Source: Roseateles_E cavernae (GTDB lineage: Bacteria; Pseudomonadota; Gammaproteobacteria; Burkholderiales; Burkholderiaceae_C). From it: 64,000 nucleotides of DNA. This document shows positions 39,215 through 47,990 of the stretch, piece after piece. The first letter of the stretch is position 1. The number at the start of each line of letters is the position of its first letter. The position numbers and the translations under genes were made by a program. A model generated the notes under the pieces. It was given only the letters and a program-made list of their open reading frames with translations, did no database searches and was not told where the DNA came from. The stretch covers positions 496,001 to 560,000 of the forward strand of contig NZ_JBDPLH010000002.1 of the NCBI RefSeq assembly GCF_040187885.1, given 5' to 3'.

Positions 39215-40600
39215 CTACAGGTCCAGTTGCCGCTGCTCGCGCAGCTGGCCGTCGGCGGTCAGCTGCGCGGCATCGCCATCGGCCGAATGGGTGCCGGGAC
39301 CGTTGTCCATGCTGCCCAGCAGCCAGCCGTTCTGCCATGCCAGGGCCGCGCGCAGCTGGTTGTGGCGCGGTCCCCTCGCCAGAGGGATGTGCTTGAGCAA
39401 CTTGCCGTCGTCCGCGAGCTGGACCAGCAGCGGGCTGGCCGCTTCCGAAATGCTGGCGCCGGTCGGGTTCTGCGTGTAGCCGGCCGCGCCGGTGGCCAGC
39501 AACCGGCCGCCGGGCAGCGCGGCGATGTCGAACAGCACCTCGCCCTGATCGACGTCGATCAGTTCGTAGTTCAGTGTCCGGCTGGCGTCGCTCAGCAGGG
39601 CCACAAAGCCGTTCCAACCCTCCGGGGTCTGCACGCTGCGCGTGCGGCCGACGACGGCGATGCGCTCGCCGATCCAGCGCAGGCCGTGGACTTCGGCACG
39701 CTGGCCGGTGTTCTTCAGCACGCTGTACAGGCGCTGCCCCTCGGCCGAGAAGCGGCTCAGCAGGAAACCGTCGGTCACCGAGCGATCCAGCGCTTCGCCG
39801 AAATGCTCGGCATGACCTGCCACCAGCTCGGTATGGGTCAGCGACAGCGCGATGGCGATGCGGCCTTGCGTGTCGACCTCCAGCGCCAGCCGCCACATAT
39901 GGTCCACGCTCTTGAAAGGGTCGAAGCTGCCCGACATCGGCAGCGAGGCGCCGATCAGCACGCCGGGCTCGACCAGGCTGCGCCAGCGCTTGGCGAAGCC
40001 TGCGTCGGCGCTGTAGGCGAGCCGGTGCAGCACCACGGCGAAACGCCCGCTGCGAAAGCCCAGCACCAGGTCTTCGCCGATCGCACCCAGGCGGGCCGCG
40101 TCGCGCGTGACCAGTGGCAGCAGCGACTGCGAGTTCATCAGCGCGAACGGCCCGTTGATGATGGGATCGGTGGCGGCCGGCGGGTCGAGAAACTCCTGAT
40201 CCCGCAGCAGCGTGCCTGTGGCGCTGAGCCGCTGCAGGCGCAGGCGATGGTCCGAGGCCAGCACGACACTGATCTCGCGCGAGGGATGCAGCGTGAAATC
40301 GATCAGCGACCAGCCGTCGGGTGGCGTGTAGGCCTGCAGTTGCACGCGCCCGCCCTCGGCCGACAGCAGCAACTGCCGGTCCGGCGTGGTGGTGTTCTCG
40401 AAGCGCCGGGCTTTCTCGGCGAGAGCCACCCAGCTGCTGCCGCCATTGGCGGCCAGCTTGATGATGTAGCGGCCCGGCACGCTGATTGCAATGGCTGCCG
40501 GCGTTTCGCCGCCGGGCGCTGGCGGATTGCCCTCGCCGCCACCGCAGGCCAGCAAGCCTGCTCCCATGGCGGCCGCAGCCGCCCATTTCGAAACGTTCAC
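39215..40600 (-). CDS. predicted lipoprotein with beta-propeller-like repeats, unknown function
   Basis: 461 residues. The start is a GTG preceded by AGGAAAG. The first residues (VNVSKWAAAAAMGAGLLACGG) form a lipoprotein signal with lipobox LLAC and lipidated Cys19. The body shows repeated short beta-type stretches (HRLRLQRLSATGTLL, GRIAIALSLTHTEL, GLRWIGERIAVVGRTRS, LLVQLADDGKLLKHIPLA), suggestive of a six- or seven-bladed propeller as in secreted WD-like proteins. A longer frame to 40678 exists but lacks a secretion signal at the correct distance. No function can be named. Confidence 0.72.
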   Translation of the reverse strand: MNVSKWAAAAAMGAGLLACGGGEGNPPAPGGETPAAIAISVPGRYIIKLAANGGSSWVALAEKARRFENTTTPDRQLLLSAEGGRVQLQAYTPPDGWSLIDFTLHPSREISVVLASDHRLRLQRLSATGTLLRDQEFLDPPAATDPIINGPFALMNSQSLLPLVTRDAARLGAIGEDLVLGFRSGRFAVVLHRLAYSADAGFAKRWRSLVEPGVLIGASLPMSGSFDPFKSVDHMWRLALEVDTQGRIAIALSLTHTELVAGHAEHFGEALDRSVTDGFLLSRFSAEGQRLYSVLKNTGQRAEVHGLRWIGERIAVVGRTRSVQTPEGWNGFVALLSDASRTLNYELIDVDQGEVLFDIAALPGGRLLATGAAGYTQNPTGASISEAASPLLVQLADDGKLLKHIPLARGPRHNQLRAALAWQNGWLLGSMDNGPGTHSADGDAAQLTADGQLREQRQLDL

Positions 40601-40766
40601 GTTCTTTCCTTTCGCCGCTGCAGATGGCGTGGTGAGCAGGGGGTGAGCGTAAGGACATGTGTGGGCCGGAACAATCACCCCAAGGTGCGGCGAGAACGCG
40701 CATTTTGTTCAATACCGGGCGCTGCGGCGCGCCCACCATGGGAGCCTATTTCGAGTCAAGCTCTGT

Positions 40767-41357
40767 ATGAACGACATGCTCCCGATGACCTTCTTCGCCC
40801 TCGCTGCCTCGATCTCGCCGGGACCGGTGAATGTGGTGGCCCTTGGTCTGGGCGCCCGACACGGCATCACAGTCAGCATGCGGCATGTGACCGGCGCGAC
40901 GCTCGGCTTCACGCTGCTGCTGCTCCTGGCGGGCTTCGGTCTGCGTGGCTTGCTGGCGCTGTGGCCGTGGCTGACGATGGCCCTGCATTGGGCGGGCATT
41001 CTGTTCCTGCTCTACATGGCGTTCCGTCTGGCCCGTGACGATGGCAGCTTGCCAATTGGTGCCGTCGGTCAGGAGGCGTCGCTGCTGGCTGGGGCGGGCA
41101 TGCAATGGCTCAATCCTAAGGCTTGGCTGGCGGCGGTCGCGGGTGTCGGGACTTTTGCGGGAAACGGCGAGCCTCACCGTCTGTGGGTTTTTGCCGCGAT
41201 CTACTTTATGGTCTGCTATCTCTCGCTTGCGAGCTGGGCATTGGCGGGCGCGATGATGCGAACGGCGCTGCAGACGCCGGCACGCCTGCGCGTGCTCAAT
41301 GCCGTCCTGGCGCTGTGTCTGGTGGGCAGTGCGGGCTACCTGCTGCTGGCCTCATGA
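40767..41357 (+). CDS. LysE/RhtB-family exporter
   Basis: 196-residue membrane protein with six hydrophobic helices and the LysE signature ALAASISPGPVNVVALGLGARHG, then MQWLNPKAWLAAVAGVG. It probably exports an amino acid or derivative. Only this short form has a proper N-terminus; the open frame extends upstream without hydrophobic start. Its last six bases overlap the end of the convergent AraC gene. It is less GC-biased in its 3' half than neighbouring genes, which may hint at recent acquisition. Confidence 0.86.
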   Translation: MNDMLPMTFFALAASISPGPVNVVALGLGARHGITVSMRHVTGATLGFTLLLLLAGFGLRGLLALWPWLTMALHWAGILFLLYMAFRLARDDGSLPIGAVGQEASLLAGAGMQWLNPKAWLAAVAGVGTFAGNGEPHRLWVFAAIYFMVCYLSLASWALAGAMMRTALQTPARLRVLNAVLALCLVGSAGYLLLAS

Positions 41358-42200
41358 GCGGCGGCGGATGCTGCCCTGGTACTGACCCGGCGTGGCGGCC
41401 ATCTGCGCCTTGAAGGTACGCTGCAGATGGGCTTGGTCGGCGAAGCCTGCATCGACCGCGACGGCGGCTATCGGGTGGCCGGCGCGCAGCTGATCTTTGG
41501 CGAACTGAATGCGCCGGTGTGTCAGATATTGATGTGGGCTCATGCCGAATTGCCGGGCAAACGAGCGGATCAGCTGGGAGACTGACAGCCCGGACGCAGC
41601 GCCAATGTCCTCCAGCTTCAGCGAACTCTGGAAGCTCGCGTGAATGAATTCCGCCGCCATCGCCAGCTTGCGTGACGGTGCCGGGTGATAGCGCGGCCCT
41701 TGGCTCTGTACCAGCGCTGCATTCAATCGCATCAGGAAGACGTGGAGGGCGCAATCCTTGGCGAGCAAGGCCAAGTCCGGACGGACGAGCATGCCATGCA
41801 GCGCAGCAAGCTCATGAAAGAGCCGGCCAGTGACCGTGCTGGCGAACGGGCGGAAACCGCCAGGCCTGGCCTCATCGGGTCTGCCTTGGTGGGCCGCGAC
41901 GAGCGAGGCGTCGACATACAGCATCAGGTAGGACAGCGGCTGATGGCCGACCTTGACGCAGTCGTGGATCTCGCCCGGGTTGACGACAACGAGGGTGCCG
42001 GCGGTGAGCGCGTGTTTGTGCTGCTCGGTCGAATGGAGGCAAGCGCCTTGGACGATGGCCCCGATGGTCACCGTGTCGTGGAAATGCCGGGCATAGCAAA
42101 TCCCGTGGCCGGCGCGCACGCTGCGCATCTCGACCCGGGGCAGTCGCTCGTCACGCCAGAACTCCGCAGTGGCCAACTGGCGGTTTGCCTGCAACGCCAT
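41352..42200 (-). CDS. AraC-family transcriptional regulator
   Basis: 282 residues: an N-terminal cupin sensor domain (CYARHFHDTVTIGAIVQGACL; LVVVNPGEIHDCVKVG) and a C-terminal AraC helix-turn-helix pair (LEDIGAASGLSVSQLIRSFARQFGMSPHQYL; AVAVDAGFADQAHLQRTFKAQM). It is the same architecture as the AraC protein at 18122 and likewise adjoins an exporter, here convergent and overlapping. It is divergent from urtA, 201 bases away, so control of either the exporter or the urea importer is possible. Confidence 0.88.
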   Translation of the reverse strand: MALQANRQLATAEFWRDERLPRVEMRSVRAGHGICYARHFHDTVTIGAIVQGACLHSTEQHKHALTAGTLVVVNPGEIHDCVKVGHQPLSYLMLYVDASLVAAHQGRPDEARPGGFRPFASTVTGRLFHELAALHGMLVRPDLALLAKDCALHVFLMRLNAALVQSQGPRYHPAPSRKLAMAAEFIHASFQSSLKLEDIGAASGLSVSQLIRSFARQFGMSPHQYLTHRRIQFAKDQLRAGHPIAAVAVDAGFADQAHLQRTFKAQMAATPGQYQGSIRRRS

Positions 42201-42401
42201 AGGGAACTCTCTCCTTCCTGGGGGGGCGACGCTGGCGCCCTGGGGACGCATTTTGCCTATGTCCGGGTCGGGCGGCCGGCCGTCAAGCAGCAGCAACTAC
42301 GCAAGATGGCGTATTCCTGAACCGGCGGTGTCTCGTGAGACTGGCGTCAGCTGTAAGCCTGACTCCACCCCTTACTCAACCCCGTGCAGGAGACCCCCGC
42401 C

Positions 42402-43670
42402 ATGAAGCTTGTATCGCGCCGCACCCTGAACCTGTCCGCCCTGGCCTTGGGCATCGCCGGCCTGGGCCTGCCTGCCCACGCAGCCGACACCATCAAGGTC
42501 GGCGTGCTGCACAGCCTGTCCGGCACGATGGCGATCTCGGAGACGGTGTTGAAGGACACCGTGCTGATGGCCATCGACGAGATCAATGCCAAGGGCGGCC
42601 TCCTGGGCAAGAAGCTGGAGCCGGTGGTGGTCGACCCGGCGTCGAACTGGCCGCTGTTCGCCGAGAAGGCCAAGCAGCTGATCTCGCAGGACAAGGTCGC
42701 CGCGGTGTTCGGCTGCTGGACCTCGGTGTCGCGCAAGTCGGTGCTGCCGGTCTTCGAGGAGCTCAACGGCCTGCTGTTCTACCCGGTGCAGTACGAGGGC
42801 GAGGAGTTGAGCAAGAACGTGTTCTACACCGGCGCCGCGCCGAACCAGCAGGCCATCCCGGCCGTCGAATACCTGATGAGCAAGGACGGCGGCTCGGCCA
42901 AGCGCTTCGTGCTGCTGGGCACCGACTATGTGTACCCCCGCACCACCAACAAGATCCTGCGCGCCTTCCTGAAGAGCAAGGGTGTAGCCGACGCCGACAT
43001 CATGGAGGAGTACACCCCCTTCGGTCACTCCGACTATCAAGGCATCATCGCCAAGATCAAGAAGTTCAGCGCCGAGGGCAAGAAGACGGCCGTGGTGTCG
43101 ACGATCAACGGCGACTCCAACGTGCCTTTCTACAAGGAGCTGGGCAATCAGGGCCTGAAGGCGACCGATGTGCCGGTGGTGGCCTTCTCGGTCGGCGAGG
43201 AAGAGCTGCGCGGCGTCGACACGAAACCGCTGGTGGGCCATCTGGCCGCCTGGAACTATTTCATGTCGATCAAGAACCCGGCCAACACCGAGTTCACGAA
43301 GAAGTGGGCCGCCTATGCCAAGGCCAAGAACATCCCCGGCCACAAGGACAAGCCGCTGACCAATGACCCGATGGAGGCGACCTATATCGGCTTCAATATG
43401 TGGGCCCAGGCGGTCACCAAGGCCAAGAGCACCGATACCGACAAGGTCATCGCCGCGATGGCAGGCCAGACCTTCAAGGCCCCGGGCGGCTTCACCAGCA
43501 CGATGGACGCGAAGAACCACCATCTGCACAAGCCCGTCTTCATCGGCGAAGTGAAGGCCGACGGCCAGTTCAACGTGGTCTGGAAGACGCCTGGCCCGGT
43601 CAAGGCCCAGCCGTGGAGCCCCTACATCCCCGAGAACAAGGGCAAGAAAGACGAGCCGGTAGCGAAGTAA
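42402..43670 (+). CDS. urtA: urea ABC transporter substrate-binding protein
   Basis: Periplasmic urea receptor of the high-affinity UrtABCDE importer. 422 residues with a signal peptide (ALGIAGLGLPAHAA), then DTIKVGVLHSLSGTMAISET (leucine-binding-protein family opening), VAAVFGCWTSVSRKSVLPVFE, LFYPVQYEGEELSKNVFYTGA and DPMEATYIGFNMWAQAV, all typical for UrtA. The ATG at 42402 follows AGGAGAC. The following genes give a complete transporter. It supplies urea to the urease encoded in the same window. Confidence 0.95.
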   Translation: MKLVSRRTLNLSALALGIAGLGLPAHAADTIKVGVLHSLSGTMAISETVLKDTVLMAIDEINAKGGLLGKKLEPVVVDPASNWPLFAEKAKQLISQDKVAAVFGCWTSVSRKSVLPVFEELNGLLFYPVQYEGEELSKNVFYTGAAPNQQAIPAVEYLMSKDGGSAKRFVLLGTDYVYPRTTNKILRAFLKSKGVADADIMEEYTPFGHSDYQGIIAKIKKFSAEGKKTAVVSTINGDSNVPFYKELGNQGLKATDVPVVAFSVGEEELRGVDTKPLVGHLAAWNYFMSIKNPANTEFTKKWAAYAKAKNIPGHKDKPLTNDPMEATYIGFNMWAQAVTKAKSTDTDKVIAAMAGQTFKAPGGFTSTMDAKNHHLHKPVFIGEVKADGQFNVVWKTPGPVKAQPWSPYIPENKGKKDEPVAK

Positions 43671-43695
43671 TTCAGCCCCTCGCCACGGAGCCGTG

Positions 43696-45255
43696 ATGAT
43701 CAAGCGCCTGCTCAGAGCAGGTGCTTGGCTGCTGTTTGTCGCCAGCCAAGTGCCTCTTGCCCACGCCCTGACCCCGCAACAAGCCCGCGCCATCGCGAGC
43801 GGCGAGACCGATGAGCGCATTGCCGCGCTCAATGCGGCGGCCGCCGGCGCCGAGCCGGGCCTGGCCGAATTTGTGCAGGCCCTGCTGGACGATGCGGTCA
43901 AGCTGACGCCCGAGCAGGTGCTGGTCATCAAGGGCGACCAGGCCGCGCCCGAGGGTGCCGAGGATGTGACGAACAACAACCGCATGCGCGGCGCGCTGCA
44001 GGCCGCGCTGGCAGCGCTGAAGCTGTTCGCTCCCGAGCTGGCGACGCGCCGCGAGGCCGTCGTCGAGCTTGGCAAGCAGTCGCTGGACGAGTCCCAGCTG
44101 CCGCTGCTGGACAAGGCCCTGGCCAGCGAGAGCGACGCGGGCATCAAGACCCAACTGTCCCTGATGCGCGCGGCCCTGGTGATCGCCTCGCCCGACAAGA
44201 CCAGGCGCCTGGAGGCCGCGCAGCAGCTGGCCGGCGCCAGCGACCCGGCGGTGCGCAGCCTGCTGATCGAGCGCATCGCGGCCGAATCGGACGCTGAGGT
44301 CAAGAGCGCGCTGTCGCAGGCCCTGGCCAAGCTGGAAGGCCGCCTGGCCTGGGGCGAGCGCCTGGGCCTGGTCTTCACCGGCGTCAGTCTCGGCTCCATC
44401 CTGCTGCTGGTCGCGCTGGGTCTGGCCATCACCTACGGGCTGATGGGCGTGATCAATATGGCGCACGGCGAGCTGATGATGATCGGCGCCTATGCGACCT
44501 ATGTGGTGCAGAACCTGTTCCGCAGCTATCTGCCCGGCGCGTTTGACTACTACGTGCTGCTGGCCATTCCCGCCTCCTTTCTGGCTGCGGCCCTGGTCGG
44601 CGCGGTGCTGGAGCGCAGTATCATCCGCTGGCTCTATGGTCGGCCGCTGGAGACCCTGCTGGCCACCTGGGGCATCAGCCTGGTGCTGATGCAGGCGGTG
44701 CGCAGCCTGTTCGGCGCGCAGAACGTGCCGGTCGAGAACCCGGCCTGGCTGTCCGGCGGCTTCGCGCTGATGAGCAATCTGACCCTGCCCTACAACCGCA
44801 TCGCCATCATCGGCTTTGCCTTGCTGGTGCTGGCCGGCGTGGCGCTGCTGATCGCGAAGACGCGGCTGGGCCTGTTCGTGCGTGGCGTCACGCAGAATCG
44901 CCGCATGGCCGCCTGCATGGGCGTCAACACCGCCCGCATCGACACCTATGCCTTCTCGCTGGGCGCCGGCATCGCCGGCCTGGCCGGCTGCGCGCTGAGC
45001 CAGGTCGGCAATGTCGGCCCGGATCTGGGCCAGAGCTATATCGTCGACAGCTTCATGGTGGTGGTGCTGGGCGGCGTCGGCCAGCTGGCCGGCACCGTGA
45101 TCGCGGCCCTGGGGCTGGGCATCCTGAACAAGCTGCTGGAGGACTGGGCCGGTGCGGTGCTGGCCAAGATCATGGTGCTGGTCTTCATCGTCGTCTTCAT
45201 CCAAAAACGACCGCAAGGGCTGTTCGCGATGAAGGGCCGGAGCGCGGAAGCATGA
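43696..45255 (+). CDS. urtB: urea ABC transporter permease UrtB
   Basis: 519 residues. A signal-like start and an N-terminal soluble domain of about 210 residues, characteristic of UrtB (LTPEQVLVIKGDQAAPEG; NNNRMRGALQAALAALK), precede a LivH-type membrane domain (FTGVSLGSILLLVALGLAITYGLMG; NMAHGELMMIGAYA; GVTQNRRMAACMGVNTARID). The start at 43696 follows CGGAG; a GTG one codon upstream is possible. Its stop overlaps urtC by four bases. Confidence 0.95.
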   Translation: MIKRLLRAGAWLLFVASQVPLAHALTPQQARAIASGETDERIAALNAAAAGAEPGLAEFVQALLDDAVKLTPEQVLVIKGDQAAPEGAEDVTNNNRMRGALQAALAALKLFAPELATRREAVVELGKQSLDESQLPLLDKALASESDAGIKTQLSLMRAALVIASPDKTRRLEAAQQLAGASDPAVRSLLIERIAAESDAEVKSALSQALAKLEGRLAWGERLGLVFTGVSLGSILLLVALGLAITYGLMGVINMAHGELMMIGAYATYVVQNLFRSYLPGAFDYYVLLAIPASFLAAALVGAVLERSIIRWLYGRPLETLLATWGISLVLMQAVRSLFGAQNVPVENPAWLSGGFALMSNLTLPYNRIAIIGFALLVLAGVALLIAKTRLGLFVRGVTQNRRMAACMGVNTARIDTYAFSLGAGIAGLAGCALSQVGNVGPDLGQSYIVDSFMVVVLGGVGQLAGTVIAALGLGILNKLLEDWAGAVLAKIMVLVFIVVFIQKRPQGLFAMKGRSAEA

Positions 45256-46385
45256 TGAACACACCTGTCACTCCGAACACGACCCTGCTGCAGCCCTCAC
45301 GCGGCCTGCTGTCCGCCAGCGGCTGGCTGGCCGTGGCCACCTGTCTGCTGGTGGTGGCCATCGTTGTGCCGCTGTTGAACCTGGCCCTGCCCGAGGGTCA
45401 TGTCTTGCATATGAGCGACTATGCGGTGGGCCTGGTGGGCAAGATCATGTGCTACGCGATCTGCGCGCTGGCGATGGACCTGATCTGGGGCTATACCGGC
45501 ATCTTGAGCCTGGGCCACGGCCTGTTCTTCGCGCTGGGCGGCTATGGCATGGGCATGTACCTGATGCGCCAGATCGGCCGCGACGGCAACTACCAGAGCG
45601 ATCTGCCCGACTTCATGGTCTTCCTGGACTGGAAGGCGCTGCCCTGGCACTGGGCCCTCAGCGACTCCTTCGTGCTGCAGATGCTGCTGGTGCTGCTGGT
45701 GCCGGGACTGCTGGCCTTTGTATTCGGCTACTTCGCCTTTCGTTCGCGCATCAAGGGCGTCTACTTCTCGATCATCACGCAGGCCTTGACCTTCGCGGCC
45801 ATGCTCCTGTTCTTCCGCAACGAGACCGGCTTCGGCGGCAACAACGGCTTCACCGATTTCAAGCGCCTCCTCGGCGTGCCGCTGGCGCAGCCTTCCACCC
45901 GGATGGTGCTGTTCGTCCTCACCGGACTGGTGCTGATCGCCTTCTTCCTGATGGCGCGCTGGATCGTGCAGAGCAAGTTCGGCCGTGTGCTGCAGGCCAT
46001 CCGCGATGCCGAGAGCCGCGTGATGTTCACCGGCTACAACCCGCTGGCCTACAAGCTGGCGATCTGGGTGTTGTCGGCGTTGATGTGCGCGGTGGCCGGC
46101 GCGCTCTATGTGCCCCAGGTCGGCATCATCAACCCCGGCGAGATGTCGGCGGCGGCCTCGATCGAGATCGCGATCTGGACGGCCGTCGGCGGCCGTGCGA
46201 CGCTGATCGGCCCCATCGTCGGCGCCTTCTTCGTCAATGGCGCCAAGAGCTGGTTCACCCAGGCCTTCCCCGAGTTCTGGCTGTATTTCCTCGGCGCGCT
46301 CTTCATCGCGGTGACCCTGTTCCTGCCGAATGGCATCGTCGGCCTGTTCAGGAAACTCACAGGCAAGCAGGGAGAGCGCGCATGA
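45252..46385 (+). CDS. urtC: urea ABC transporter permease UrtC
   Basis: 377-residue LivM-type permease: MCYAICALAMDLIWGYTGILSLGHGLFFALGGY, YFSIITQALTFAAMLLFFRNETGFGGNNGFTDF and VGGRATLIGPIVGAFFVNGAKSW are characteristic of UrtC. It pairs with UrtB to form the channel. ATGA overlaps with both urtB and urtD show tight translational coupling. Confidence 0.95.
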   Translation: MMNTPVTPNTTLLQPSRGLLSASGWLAVATCLLVVAIVVPLLNLALPEGHVLHMSDYAVGLVGKIMCYAICALAMDLIWGYTGILSLGHGLFFALGGYGMGMYLMRQIGRDGNYQSDLPDFMVFLDWKALPWHWALSDSFVLQMLLVLLVPGLLAFVFGYFAFRSRIKGVYFSIITQALTFAAMLLFFRNETGFGGNNGFTDFKRLLGVPLAQPSTRMVLFVLTGLVLIAFFLMARWIVQSKFGRVLQAIRDAESRVMFTGYNPLAYKLAIWVLSALMCAVAGALYVPQVGIINPGEMSAAASIEIAIWTAVGGRATLIGPIVGAFFVNGAKSWFTQAFPEFWLYFLGALFIAVTLFLPNGIVGLFRKLTGKQGERA

Positions 46386-47266
46386 CGCCCGAGCTGATGG
46401 AGGAGGGCAGCAAGCTGCGCAGCGAGCACGAGAGCAAGCTGGCCGCGCTGCAGGCGGGCTCGTCGGGCGGCTCGGCCTCGTTTGGCCGCCTGCTGACCGC
46501 CGGCACACCCGACTTTGCCCACGGCGTGGCCCTGTATCTGGACGACATCACGGTGTCCTTCGATGGTTTCAGGGCCTTGAATCAGCTGAGCCTGGCGATC
46601 AATGTCGGCGAGCTGCGCTGCATCATCGGCCCCAATGGCGCCGGCAAGACCACGATGATGGATGTCATCACCGGCAAGACCCGGCCCGACCAGGGCACGG
46701 TCAGCTTCGGCCAGAACATCGACTTGCTGCGCCTGCGCGAGAACGAGATCGCCCAGATCGGCGTCGGCCGCAAGTTCCAGAAGCCGACCGTCTACGAGCA
46801 GCTGAGCGTGTTCGAAAACCTGGAGCTGGCACTCAGCGCCGACCGTCGCGCCCGCGCCAGCCTGTTCGCGCGCTTGTCCGGCGTGCAGCTGGATCGCATC
46901 GCCGAGATCCTGCAGCTGATCCATCTGCTGCCCGAAGCGCAACGCCAGGCCGGACTCTTGTCGCATGGTCAGAAGCAGTGGCTGGAGATCGGCATGCTGC
47001 TGATGCAGGACCCCAAGCTGCTGCTGCTCGACGAGCCGGTGGCCGGCATGACCGACGAGGAGACCGAACGCACCGCCGAGCTCTTTCTCTCGTTGGAGGG
47101 GCAACACTCGCTGGTGGTGGTCGAACACGATATGAAGTTCGTCGACCAGCTGACCGAGGGCAGAAAGAAGGTCACGGTGCTGCATGAGGGCTCGGTGCTT
47201 GCCGAGGGCCTGCTGTCCGAGGTGCAGGCGAATGAGAAAGTGGTGGAGGTGTATCTTGGGCGTTGA
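46382..47266 (+). CDS. urtD: urea ABC transporter ATP-binding protein UrtD
   Basis: 294-residue ATPase. Walker A is GPNGAGKTT, the signature loop is LSHGQKQWLEIGMLL (LSHGQ, as in UrtD, instead of LSGGQ) and Walker B is KLLLLDEPVAGM. KFQKPTVYEQLSVFENLELAL is the LivG/UrtD-type segment. A 50-residue N-terminal extension (MTPELMEEGSKLRSEHESK) precedes the domain. Four-base overlap with urtC; a five-base gap separates it from urtE. Confidence 0.95.
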   Translation: MTPELMEEGSKLRSEHESKLAALQAGSSGGSASFGRLLTAGTPDFAHGVALYLDDITVSFDGFRALNQLSLAINVGELRCIIGPNGAGKTTMMDVITGKTRPDQGTVSFGQNIDLLRLRENEIAQIGVGRKFQKPTVYEQLSVFENLELALSADRRARASLFARLSGVQLDRIAEILQLIHLLPEAQRQAGLLSHGQKQWLEIGMLLMQDPKLLLLDEPVAGMTDEETERTAELFLSLEGQHSLVVVEHDMKFVDQLTEGRKKVTVLHEGSVLAEGLLSEVQANEKVVEVYLGR

Positions 47267-47270
47267 TCAG

Positions 47271-47987
47271 ATGCTGAAAGTCGACAACATCCACCAGGCC
47301 TACGGCGGCTCGCACATCCTGCGCGGCCTCAGCTTCGAGGCCCAGCTCGGCGAGATCACGGTGATACTCGGGCGCAACGGCGTCGGCAAGACCACCTTGC
47401 TGAAGAGCTTGATGGGCGTGGTGCCGATCAAGAGCGGCGGGCTGAGCCTGGACGGGCAGGACATCGCCAAGCTGACGTCCTACGAGCGCGTGCGGCGCGG
47501 CATCGGCTATGTGCCGCAGGGCCGCGAGATCTTCGGCCGGCTGACGGTCGAGGACAATCTGCGCATGGGCCTGGCCTACAAGAGCGGCGGCACGCCGATA
47601 CCGCCGCAGCTGTTCGAACTGTTCCCGGTGCTGAAGGCCATGATCAACCGGCGGGGCGGCGACCTCTCGGGCGGTCAGCAGCAGCAGCTGGCGATTGCGC
47701 GCGCGCTGGCGGCCGGGCCCAAGCTCATCATCCTGGACGAGCCTACCGAAGGCATCCAGCCCAGCATCATCAAGGACATCGCCCGCGTGCTGCGCCAGCT
47801 GGCCGACGAAGGCCTGGAGATCGCCGGCAGGAAACATCGCATGGCGGTGATCCTGGTCGAGCAGTATTACGACTTCGCCGAGGAACTGGCCGACCAGTAC
47901 CTGGTGATGGAGCGCGGCGAGTTCGTCGCTCGCGGACGCGGCCAGGACATGCAGCGCGACGGTGTGCGCGAGCGCGTCTCCATCTGA
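47271..47987 (+). CDS. urtE: urea ABC transporter ATP-binding protein UrtE
   Basis: 238-residue second ATPase of the urea importer: Walker A GRNGVGKTT, signature DLSGGQQQQLAIARAL, Walker B KLIILDEPTEGIQPSII and the LivF/UrtE-type VPQGREIFGRLTVEDNL. MLKVDNIHQAYGGSHILRGL is chosen as start. A TTG five codons upstream overlaps the urtD end and is less likely. It ends three bases before the convergent GGDEF-EAL gene. Confidence 0.95.
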   Translation: MLKVDNIHQAYGGSHILRGLSFEAQLGEITVILGRNGVGKTTLLKSLMGVVPIKSGGLSLDGQDIAKLTSYERVRRGIGYVPQGREIFGRLTVEDNLRMGLAYKSGGTPIPPQLFELFPVLKAMINRRGGDLSGGQQQQLAIARALAAGPKLIILDEPTEGIQPSIIKDIARVLRQLADEGLEIAGRKHRMAVILVEQYYDFAEELADQYLVMERGEFVARGRGQDMQRDGVRERVSI

Positions 47988-47990
47988 CGC

